A stretch of DNA of 7,678 nt from an uncultured Brevundimonas sp. (GTDB lineage Bacteria; Pseudomonadota; Alphaproteobacteria; Caulobacterales; Caulobacteraceae). Each line of letters starts with the position of its first letter. Position 1 is the stretch's first letter. Below, one piece after another: positions 1 through 5,316 of the stretch. The position numbers and the translations under genes are program-made. The stretch is from the NCBI GenBank assembly GCA_946481425.1, contig CAMLNT010000105.1, forward strand, positions 1 through 7,678. The letters run 5' to 3'. The notes under the pieces are model-generated. The model was not told the origin of the DNA. It was given only the letters and a program-made list of their open reading frames with translations, and searched no databases.

Positions 1-139
1 GGAGGGCGGGGTGATGCAGGCCCGGACCTATCGCGATGTGGCCTATTTCGACCGGGGCGTCGCGGCGCTCAGGGATCATTTCGACATGCTGCTGGCCCGC
101 GCCCGGCGCGAGCAGCAAGCTGTGGGAGAGCCGGCATGA
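1..139 (+). CDS. C-terminal end of an unrecognised protein (5' truncated)
   Basis: An open frame enters from the left edge, with in-frame codons starting at base 2, and ends at a TGA at 137-139. It encodes the last 45 residues, which include an aromatic/acidic stretch (TYRDVAYFDRG) followed by a probable amphipathic helix rich in Leu, Ala and Arg and a charged tail. The high-GC codon use matches the neighbours. The stop overlaps the start of the next gene as ATGA (136-139), the usual arrangement for translationally coupled genes of one operon, which supports this frame being real. The fragment is too short to assign to a family. A small helical regulator tail is conceivable, but nothing here proves it. 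Confidence 0.6.
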   Translation, partial: EGGVMQARTYRDVAYFDRGVAALRDHFDMLLARARREQQAVGEPA

Positions 140-1080
140 GACGAGCCCTGATGGCCTTGGCGGCCGGGATCGCCGCCCTGACGGCGGGCCTGCCCGCGAT
201 GGCGCAGGACCTGCCGGCGGCCGAGGCGCGGGCGCAGGACCCGTTTCGGCCGCTCTACCCCCTGATCGGGCGGACCTGGCGCGGGACCGGGATCGGCCCG
301 GACGCCGTGGAGGACGTGGTGCGCTGGGAATGGGCGGTCGGCGGCCATGCCGTGCGGGCCGTCCATGCCGTGAACGGCGGGGCCTATGGCGGCGAGACGC
401 TGGTCTTCGCCGATGAGGACAGCGGCGATCTGATCTTCCACTATTTCACCTCGGGCGGCTTCCATACGACCGGCACGATCAGGCCCGAGGCCGACGGGTC
501 GCTGGCGATCGAGGAGACGGTCCACGGGCTGGACGGGATCGAGAGCCTGAGGTCGGTGGTCCGGGTGGCGGACGACGGCACCTATACGTCGCGCGGTCTG
601 GTAGAGCGGGACGGGGCCTGGGTCGAGTTCGGCGGCTTCGACTACCGGCAAGACGGGGCGGCCGTGGTCGCCACGCCGGCCCGCGCGGCGGAGCAGGCGG
701 CGATCGAGGCTGGCGGCCTGACGCTGAGCCGCCGCATCGTGGCCGATCCGGGCGAGCCGGGCGACGTCGCGGCCTATCTGAGCATCACCGGCGGGCCGGA
801 CCGGCTGGTCGGCGTCTCGTGCGCCTGCGCCGACAGCGTGGAGCTTCACCGCATCGACCGGTCCGGGCCGAGGCCGGACATGGTCGCGGACGCGGCCTGG
901 GACACGCCGGTCGAGGTGCGACCCGGAAGCGCGCTTCACCTGATGCTGATGGGCTTCGATCCGGCGCACGCCACGGACGGCCGGGTCACCCTGACACTGA
1001 CGTTTGAACAGGCGGGCGCGGTCGAGGCCGCGTTTGACCTGACGCCGGACAGCCGCTCGGCCTGGGCGCGGTTCGACTAG
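136..1080 (+). CDS. Secreted calycin-like / PCu(A)C copper-binding fusion protein
   Basis: This is a 314-residue exported protein. Residues 1-23 form a signal peptide (basic MRR, Ala/Leu core, AMA before Q24), so it should act in the periplasm. Residues about 38-172 look like a beta-rich calycin/DUF1579-like barrel (LIGRTW near the start, alternating strands, FGGFDY near the end); this assignment is tentative. Residues about 205-302 match the PCu(A)C copper chaperone fold: VAAYLSITGG, LVGVS, VELH, HLMLMGF, VTLTLTF. The family's His-Met ligand set is visible as H238, M249, H268 and M270, with HX10M conserved and 18 rather than the usual 21 residues before HxM. A CxC pair (C229, C231) lies just ahead of H238 and could add Cu(I) ligands or form a disulfide. 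PCu(A)C proteins deliver copper to cytochrome oxidase CuA; whether this fusion does so is unknown. Its start overlaps the previous gene's stop by 4 bases. Confidence 0.8.
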   Translation: MRRALMALAAGIAALTAGLPAMAQDLPAAEARAQDPFRPLYPLIGRTWRGTGIGPDAVEDVVRWEWAVGGHAVRAVHAVNGGAYGGETLVFADEDSGDLIFHYFTSGGFHTTGTIRPEADGSLAIEETVHGLDGIESLRSVVRVADDGTYTSRGLVERDGAWVEFGGFDYRQDGAAVVATPARAAEQAAIEAGGLTLSRRIVADPGEPGDVAAYLSITGGPDRLVGVSCACADSVELHRIDRSGPRPDMVADAAWDTPVEVRPGSALHLMLMGFDPAHATDGRVTLTLTFEQAGAVEAAFDLTPDSRSAWARFD

Positions 1081-1123
1081 GGGTGTCACAGGCGGTTAAC
1101 CTGGCCGGGCGAATAGTCGGGGG

Positions 1124-2359
1124 ATGAGCGAGCCGGAACGCGCCCTCCCTGCGCCGACGGCCCCCTCGGGCGCGCCCGAAGGGGGCTCCCGCGCACGCCG
1201 CGCCCTGCTCAAGCGCCTCGCCGATGTGGTCAGTTTGCCGGGCAGCCGGGTCAATGCCTTCGAGCGGGCGGTGGTGGGCGATCTGCTGGTCGAACTGCTC
1301 AAGGAGGCCGAGCCCGAGGAACGCCTGAGGGTCGCGCGCCGCGTGGCGCCGCTTGCGGAAATCCCGGATAGCCTGACGCGCCTGCTGCTGCGCGACGACT
1401 GCGGGGCGGCGGAACTCCTGTTGACGGAATGCAACGCCCTAACCGACGCCGACCTGGTCGCCTGCGCCCAGGATGCGGGGCCGGAGCAGCGCCTCGCAAT
1501 GGCCGCGCGTCGCGGACTGAGTGAGACGGTGACCGACGCCCTGGTCGCCCAGATGGAAGCGCCGGTGATCGAGCGCGTGCTGCGCAACACGCAGGCGCGG
1601 CTGTCGCAGATCGCCATTGAGGAGATCGTGGCGGCAAGCCGCGAGGCCCCTTACCTGGCCGAGCACCTGCTGCGCCGCGCCGAGCTGAGGCCGTCGAGCG
1701 CCTATGTGATGTTCTGGTGGTGCGGGCCTGAAGACCGCCGCACCATCCTTCAGCGGTTCGCCGTGTCGCGCGAAGTGCTGCAGGAAATCGTCGACGACGT
1801 CTTTGCCATGGCGGCCGAAGAGAACTGGCAGGACCCCTTGGCGCGCAAGGCGCTTCAGTTCATCGAACGCCGGCAGAGGAACCGGGGCGCTGTCGAGAAA
1901 AGCCCTTACGAGAGCCTGGATCAGGCGATCGAGGTCGCCGCGGGTGGTCTGACCCGGGAACTGGCATCGGAGATCTCGTTCCTGGCCGGCATCAAGCCCA
2001 TGACCGGAGCCAAGATCTTTACTGATCTCGGCGGAGAACCGCTGGCGGTGCTGTGCAAGGCGACGGGGCTTCCGCGAGATGCGGTGCGCAGTCTCTGGCG
2101 CGGCCTGCGGCGTCCGGAAGCCTCTGGTGAGCCCGGCTCGATGGCCGGCCTGGACCATGTGCTGATCACCTATGACATGATCGCGGTCGATCGGGCCCAG
2201 ACGGTGCTTCGTTACTGGAACTGGTCTCTGTCATCGGCCCTGACGCCGGCCCTGATGCGGGCGATCCGCGACGGCGACGATGAGGCGTTGGACGAATACT
2301 CGGTTCCGCAGCGCGCTGCCATGCTGGCGCTCTCGAACGATTTTGGGCCCCGAGAATAG
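1124..2359 (+). CDS. DUF2336 domain-containing protein
   Basis: This is a 411-residue protein, predicted to be cytoplasmic, with no signal peptide or membrane segment. After a Pro/Ala/Gly-rich disordered stretch (residues 1-22), the rest is almost entirely helical. It has the repeated Leu/Ala-rich HEAT-like layout of DUF2336: ALLKRLADVV at about 27, the EAEPEERLRVARRVAPLAEIP segment at 61-81, LTDADLVACAQ at 106-116, and then the family-typical LAMAARRGLSETVTDALV at 124-141. Length is in the usual range. The function of the family is unknown; helical-repeat proteins of this kind generally mediate protein contacts. The gene lies 43 bp after the copper-protein gene and 116 bp before mucR, all in the same direction. 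No good Shine-Dalgarno precedes the ATG; only GGGGG touches it. Family membership is judged from motif pattern, not from a search. Confidence 0.82.
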   Translation: MSEPERALPAPTAPSGAPEGGSRARRALLKRLADVVSLPGSRVNAFERAVVGDLLVELLKEAEPEERLRVARRVAPLAEIPDSLTRLLLRDDCGAAELLLTECNALTDADLVACAQDAGPEQRLAMAARRGLSETVTDALVAQMEAPVIERVLRNTQARLSQIAIEEIVAASREAPYLAEHLLRRAELRPSSAYVMFWWCGPEDRRTILQRFAVSREVLQEIVDDVFAMAAEENWQDPLARKALQFIERRQRNRGAVEKSPYESLDQAIEVAAGGLTRELASEISFLAGIKPMTGAKIFTDLGGEPLAVLCKATGLPRDAVRSLWRGLRRPEASGEPGSMAGLDHVLITYDMIAVDRAQTVLRYWNWSLSSALTPALMRAIRDGDDEALDEYSVPQRAAMLALSNDFGPRE

Positions 2360-2385
2360 AGTCGTCAGTCACGACGGTTTCTCTA

Positions 2386-2413
2386 TTGTGTCCACAGGCG
2401 AACTTGCCTAGAC
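2386..2413 (+). promoter_or_regulatory. Possible mucR promoter
   Basis: The 116-bp gap before mucR contains TTGTGTC (2386-2392) and, 15 bases on, CCTAGAC (2407-2413). These loosely resemble the -35 TTGACGS and -10 GCTANAWC elements of Caulobacter sigma-73 promoters. Several bases deviate, so this is only a candidate. A promoter in this gap is nevertheless expected, because mucR has its own terminator and its own leader. Confidence 0.25.
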
Positions 2414-2475
2414 GGCTGCTGTGTCAGTGCGAATAGCGGTCAGCAAGATCGCGCGTCGGCGAGGAACCTGGTCTG

Positions 2476-2895
2476 ATGGACAACAAGTCTGAAATCATCG
2501 AGATGACGACCGACATCGTGTCGGCTTACGTCGGCAACAACAGCATCAACGCGGCCGATGTGCCCGCGCTGATCCAGAATGTCCACAAGGCCCTGTCCCA
2601 GGTGACGTCGGGTGAGGACGCCACGCCGCAGGCGCCGCAGGAGCCGGCCGTCTCGGTGCGCAAGTCGATTACGCCTGACTACCTGATCTGCCTAGAGGAT
2701 GGCCGCAAGTTCAAGTCGCTGAAGCGCCACCTGCGCACCAAGTACGACATGAGCCCCGAAGAGTATCGGTCCAAGTGGAACCTGCCCAAGGACTATCCGA
2801 TGGTCGCGCCGAACTACGCCAAGGCGCGCTCGGACCTGGCCAAGCAGATGGGCCTGGGCCAGGGCGGGCGGAAGCCCGCCCGTCGCGGCCGCTAA
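2476..2895 (+). CDS. mucR: MucR/Ros-family transcriptional regulator
   Basis: This 139-residue protein has the standard MucR size. Residues 1-45 form the N-terminal oligomerisation region and 46-62 a Pro/Gln/Ala linker. Residues about 64-128 are the Ros/MucR DNA-binding domain, with signatures TPDYLICLEDG, FKSLKRHLRTKY, the YRSKWNLP motif, YPMVAPNYA and LAKQMGLGQ. A basic tail (RKPARRGR) ends it. The prokaryotic zinc finger is incomplete: C72 and H85 are kept, the second Cys is D75, and the distal His is replaced by K89/Y90. Family members are global regulators that silence AT-rich promoters and control envelope, exopolysaccharide and, in Caulobacter, cell-cycle genes; they commonly repress their own promoter. 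The start is supported by GAGGAA at 2461-2466, 9 bases upstream. The gene appears monocistronic, with a terminator directly behind it. Confidence 0.93.
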   Translation: MDNKSEIIEMTTDIVSAYVGNNSINAADVPALIQNVHKALSQVTSGEDATPQAPQEPAVSVRKSITPDYLICLEDGRKFKSLKRHLRTKYDMSPEEYRSKWNLPKDYPMVAPNYAKARSDLAKQMGLGQGGRKPARRGR

Positions 2896-2916
2896 GTCCA
2901 GCCGCAGACCTGATCG

Positions 2917-2944
2917 AGGGGCGCTCCCGGGAGCGCCCCTTTTT
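2917..2944 (+). terminator. Rho-independent terminator of mucR
   Basis: A perfect 10-bp stem (AGGGGCGCTC at 2917-2926 with GAGCGCCCCT at 2931-2940) closes a CCGG loop and runs directly into a T tract (2940-2944). It begins 21 bases after the mucR stop codon. This separates mucR from the downstream DnaA-like operon. Confidence 0.9.
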
Positions 2945-3011
2945 CGTTCACCAGACTCCCGCTTTTCAATGCGACCGATCCTGACGCCCAAAGGGATTGC
3001 GCGAAAGCGAT

Positions 3012-3025
3012 AGGAAAGTTTTCCT
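3012..3025. promoter_or_regulatory. 14-bp inverted repeat upstream of the DnaA-like operon
   Basis: AGGAAA and TTTCCT flank a 2-base GT centre (AGGAAAGTTTTCCT), in an AT-richer patch within the 147 bases between the mucR terminator and the next gene. It could be an operator for a dimeric regulator or part of the operon's control region. It could also be chance. No clear -35/-10 pair is visible around it. Confidence 0.3.
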
Positions 3026-3091
3026 CTCTCGTGGGCTCGTCCGCAGAATGGCGGGACCGGTCGAGCGCCGGTGAGAGTGAGAGAGACGACG

Positions 3092-3460
3092 ATGATGAAC
3101 CTTGAGAGAGATGCGCTTGAACGCGTCCGGGGAGACTGCGGCGCCGCCAGTCTGGTGGCGGATCTGGTGGCGCTGGCCACCGATGTGCCGCGTGCGGAGA
3201 TCGGTGGCGGCAAGAGCCGGGGAGCCGGGGTGACCCGAGCCCGCCAGATGGCGATGTATCTGGCCTATGTGATCTTCCAGTGGCCGCTGGACCGGGTCGG
3301 CGCCGCCTTTGGACGGGATCGGACGACGGCGGGGCACGCCTGCCGGCAGATCGAGGACCTGAGGGATGACCGGGGGTTCGACGACATGATGGAGCGGCTG
3401 GAGGCCTGCCTCAGGCTGTCCCCGTGCGCCCCGGGCTGGGATCGGGAGAGCTGGCGGTGA
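3092..3460 (+). CDS. Orphan DnaA domain IV-like DNA-binding protein
   Basis: This 122-residue protein matches only the C-terminal DnaA-box-binding domain of the replication initiator. Residues 47-62 carry the basic-loop/helix signature (TRARQMAMYLAYVIF, compare DnaA ARQIAMYL). Residues 68-83 carry the helix-turn-helix signature RVGAAFGRDRTTAGHA, corresponding to the DnaA motif with D76, T78, T79 and H82 kept and the usual His after Asp replaced by R77. The AAA+ ATPase, Walker motifs and domain I are absent, so it cannot be an initiator itself. By inference it binds DnaA-box-like sites as a regulator or competitor. ATG 3092 is preferred because GAGAG (3081-3085) lies 6 bases upstream; an in-frame GTG at 3071 lacks such a site. 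Its stop overlaps the start of the DUF6456 gene. Confidence 0.82.
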   Translation: MMNLERDALERVRGDCGAASLVADLVALATDVPRAEIGGGKSRGAGVTRARQMAMYLAYVIFQWPLDRVGAAFGRDRTTAGHACRQIEDLRDDRGFDDMMERLEACLRLSPCAPGWDRESWR

Positions 3461-4137
3461 GCGCGCCGAACCGGACGCTGGCGGCGCTGGCGCGGCCCGG
3501 GGCCTGGCTAGACCGGTCCGGAGATCTATGGATGGTGCGGGTAGGAGCCGACCGGCGACGGCGGCCCCTGATGCGGCTCGAACCGGACGACGTCACGCGC
3601 ATCCGCCGCGACCCGGGCCTGACGCCGCGCCCCGACGGGGGCTGGGTCCTGGCCGGGCCGGCCGAGGGCGGTCCGGGCCAGATGCGACAGGCCGTGCTGA
3701 CCCGGGACCCCGAGGGGCGGGACGTGCGGCTGACGCGCAATCGCGGCGAGAGCCCAATCGCCTGGCTGGCGCGGCGGCGGGGTCCGGACGGCCTCCCCTG
3801 GCTGACGTCCGCGCAGGTGGCGGCGGCCGAGCGGCTGCGCGAGGATTTCGAGCAGGCCGGGGTGCAGGGGCGGCTGACCATGGACTGGCTGTCGGGGCCG
3901 AGAGACCGCACGGCGCGCGGTCCGACCGGCGCTCCGCGCGTAACTTCGGCGCGGCGGCGGGTCAGAAAGGCGCTTGAGGCCGCAGGGCCGGGTCTGCGCG
4001 AGATCCTCGAGGAGGTCTGCCTCTACGGCAGCGCGCTACAGGCGGCGGAGCGGACGCTGGGGGCGCCGGCTCGGTCTGGCAAGACGACCCTGAGGCTGGC
4101 GCTGGATCGGCTGGCCCGGCACTACCGGCTGGTCTGA
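3457..4137 (+). CDS. DUF6456 domain-containing protein (putative DNA-binding)
   Basis: This is a 226-residue, Arg-rich, soluble protein. Residues 1-65 form a small N-terminal module with a DG-W pattern. Residues about 97-226 fit DUF6456: SPIAWLARRRG, a helix with the pattern LTSAQVAAAERLREDFE at 116-132, then KALEAAGPGLREILEEVCLY, LQAAERTLGAPARSGKTTL and LDRLARHYRLV at the end, which reads as a C-terminal helix-turn-helix-like bundle. Function is unknown; nucleic-acid binding is inferred from the charge and helical layout. GTG 3457 is chosen because it overlaps the upstream TGA (GTGA) and has GGGAGAG (3444-3450) 6 bases before it; a GTG at 3424 is a less likely start. Translational coupling to the DnaA-like gene suggests joint function. 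The 3' end overlaps the convergent sufE by 16 bp. Confidence 0.82.
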   Translation: MSAPNRTLAALARPGAWLDRSGDLWMVRVGADRRRRPLMRLEPDDVTRIRRDPGLTPRPDGGWVLAGPAEGGPGQMRQAVLTRDPEGRDVRLTRNRGESPIAWLARRRGPDGLPWLTSAQVAAAERLREDFEQAGVQGRLTMDWLSGPRDRTARGPTGAPRVTSARRRVRKALEAAGPGLREILEEVCLYGSALQAAERTLGAPARSGKTTLRLALDRLARHYRLV

Positions 4138-4544
4138 GCGTCCGAGCGGAGGCGGTTGATCATGGCTGAAAGTCCGTTGGATCGCTGGCTCGACAGGGCC
4201 TCGGCCAGGCCAAGACGGGCGACGGCGGCCCGCGCGTCGAAGGCGAGGGCCTCTTGCGGGGTCAGCCCATTGTACAGTCGCAGCAGGATGGCGATCAGGC
4301 CGCGCACGATGTGGGCGTCGGAATCGCCTCGCCATTCCATCCGGCCGTCGTCGCGGGGGTCGGCCACGATCCAGACCTGGCTGGCGCAGCCCGAGACCTT
4401 GGTCGAGGGGGTCTTCTCGGCGGCGTCCAGCGGCGCCAGTTCGGAGCCCAGGTCAATGACGTAGCGGTAGCGCTCCTCCCAGTCACCGAGGAGGTCGAAG
4501 GTTTCGCTGAGATCGTCGAGGGCCGCCTGGCCGGGTCCGGACAT
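4122..4544 (-). CDS. sufE: SufE-family cysteine desulfurase sulfur acceptor
   Basis: This 140-residue cytoplasmic protein matches SufE: LDDLSETFDLLGDWEERYRYVIDLG at the N terminus, then the active-site loop KVSGCASQVW with the sulfur-accepting cysteine at C53, then DSDAHIVRGLIAILLRLYNG and a helical C terminus. SufE takes the persulfide from the desulfurase SufS and passes it to the SufB scaffold for Fe-S cluster assembly. Here it is separate from any visible suf operon, as is common in Alphaproteobacteria. ATG 4544 gives the normal family length; a TTG at 4580, preceded by GAGGG at a short 4-base spacing, would add 12 residues. The gene lies 43 bp behind tetR on the same strand and may be partly read through from it. 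No terminator is visible before the convergent neighbour. Confidence 0.92.
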   Translation of the reverse strand: MSGPGQAALDDLSETFDLLGDWEERYRYVIDLGSELAPLDAAEKTPSTKVSGCASQVWIVADPRDDGRMEWRGDSDAHIVRGLIAILLRLYNGLTPQEALAFDARAAVARLGLAEALSSQRSNGLSAMINRLRSDAQTSR

Positions 4545-4580
4545 GGGCGGCGAGATAGGCGCTTCGGGGGAGAGGGGCAA

Positions 4581-4596
4581 CCGGCCCTCAGGCCGG
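4581..4596. other. Inverted repeat enclosing the tetR stop codon
   Basis: CCGGCC (4581-4586) and GGCCGG (4591-4596) are perfect complements around a 4-base loop. The loop holds the tetR stop (TGA on the minus strand, 4590-4588). There is no T tract on either strand, so it is not an intrinsic terminator. In the tetR-sufE transcript the hairpin would cover the GAGGG next to the possible TTG start of sufE. Confidence 0.45.
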
Positions 4597-5163
4597 ACAG
4601 TCGTCCACGATTGCCTGGATCATCACCGCCAGCCGGTCGCGCAGCTTTGCGCAATCCTCGTCGCTCAGGCCGAAGCCAGAACCGAGTTCGCGGCTGATCG
4701 ACAGGCCCATCATCAGGCCGCCCAGGATGCGCACACGAATTTCGGCGTCCGGATCGCCCATCCAGGCGACGAAGGGGCCGAAGAAGTTTTCGCTGGCCGA
4801 GGCCTGGACGATTTCGGAGGCGCGGGCCGAACCGATCGAGCGCAGCATGATCTGCATGCCCAGAAGCTTGTCGCCGCGCTTGGGGTTGTAGACGATCTGA
4901 TCGGCAACGCGGCGGCCGAAGGTTTCGCGCGGGCCGTGGAACATGTCCGAGGGGCCGCCGCAGCTGTCGAGCGCTGAGGCGAACAGGTCTTCCTTGGAGC
5001 CGAAGTAGCGGCTGATGAGCGACGCATCGACGCCGGCGTCGCCGGCTACGTCGCGCACGCCCACATCGTCGTAGCTGAAGCGCGAGAACCGTTGCCGCGC
5101 GGCCTCGAGGATCGAGTCGCGTGTGACGGCGGCGTTGCGTGGGCGGACGAGGGGACCGACCAA
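4588..5163 (-). CDS. TetR/AcrR-family repressor of the adjacent RND pump
   Basis: This 191-residue protein has a TetR N-terminal helix-turn-helix at residues about 13-62: TRDSILEAARQRFSRFSYDDV, then VRDVAGDAGVDASLISRYFGSKEDLF, with the recognition helix near 46-54. Residues about 75-190 form the all-helical ligand-binding and dimerisation domain, including RVRILGGLMMGLSISREL, resembling the TetR_C_16 type. Such proteins repress a divergent efflux operon and release DNA when they bind pump substrates. The position supports that role: an acrAB-type operon starts 153 bp away in the opposite direction with a palindrome between. The start is TTG, preceded by AGGGAGAG (5169-5176 on the plus strand) at a 5-base spacing; no in-frame ATG exists before residue 74. 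In Caulobacter the TetR protein TipR controls AcrAB-NodT; this could be the equivalent, but orthology is untested. Confidence 0.9.
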   Translation of the reverse strand: MVGPLVRPRNAAVTRDSILEAARQRFSRFSYDDVGVRDVAGDAGVDASLISRYFGSKEDLFASALDSCGGPSDMFHGPRETFGRRVADQIVYNPKRGDKLLGMQIMLRSIGSARASEIVQASASENFFGPFVAWMGDPDAEIRVRILGGLMMGLSISRELGSGFGLSDEDCAKLRDRLAVMIQAIVDDCPA

Positions 5164-5207
5164 CCGGGCTCTCCCTGAAATATTTTCCCCACGGCGTATA
5201 TGGATAA

Positions 5208-5223
5208 GTCAACAGCCGTTGAC
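5208..5223. promoter_or_regulatory. Candidate TetR operator palindrome
   Basis: A perfect inverted repeat GTCAAC-AGCC-GTTGAC lies in the 153-bp gap between the divergent tetR and RND adaptor genes. Its right arm overlaps the hexamer TTGACA (5219-5224), so bound repressor would block RNA polymerase. Its left arm reads TTGACT on the minus strand, so the same site could also control tetR itself. The size and position are typical of TetR-family operators. The link to this regulator is inference from position. Confidence 0.55.
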
Positions 5224-5247
5224 AATGGTCGTGACCGCTCCCATCTC
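5219..5247 (+). promoter_or_regulatory. Probable promoter of the RND efflux operon
   Basis: TTGACA at 5219-5224 is a perfect consensus -35 hexamer facing the pump genes, about 95 bp upstream of the adaptor ATG. No convincing -10 is present: the bases at 17-bp spacing (5242-5247) read CATCTC, and a GCTCCCATC at 5237-5245 only partly resembles the alphaproteobacterial -10. The -35 call is therefore stronger than the element as a whole. Confidence 0.4.
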
Positions 5248-5316
5248 GCCTCGCACGATCGGGTCCCTGCAGGGGGGAGGCGGTCGGCCTTGCACCTTCT
5301 GACCCGGAGAGCCGCC

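Noticed and set aside
76..1089. A 337-codon open frame on the minus strand opposite the copper-binding protein gene
   Set aside because: It is antisense to a gene with a signal peptide and recognisable PCu(A)C motifs. Its product is Arg/Pro-rich with no motif, the usual antisense shadow of GC-rich coding DNA.
1094..1101. GGTTAACC palindrome, considered as a CtrA site before the DUF2336 gene
   Set aside because: CtrA sites need two TTAA half-sites 7 bases apart; only one is present, and the octamer alone is not informative.
2361..2375. GTCGT-N5-ACGAC hairpin just after the DUF2336 stop, considered as a terminator
   Set aside because: The stem has only 5 bp and no T tract follows.
1109..2436. 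The octamer GCGAATAG in both the DUF2336 leader (1109-1116) and the mucR leader (2429-2436)
   Set aside because: The distances to the start codons differ (7 and 39 bases) and the flanks are not shared, so chance is the simpler explanation.
5200..5316. An N-terminal extension of the adaptor from ATG 5200
   Set aside because: It would run through the palindrome and the -35 hexamer, has no ribosome site, and would place the lipoprotein signal internally. ATG 5317 has GGAGAG and a proper lipobox.
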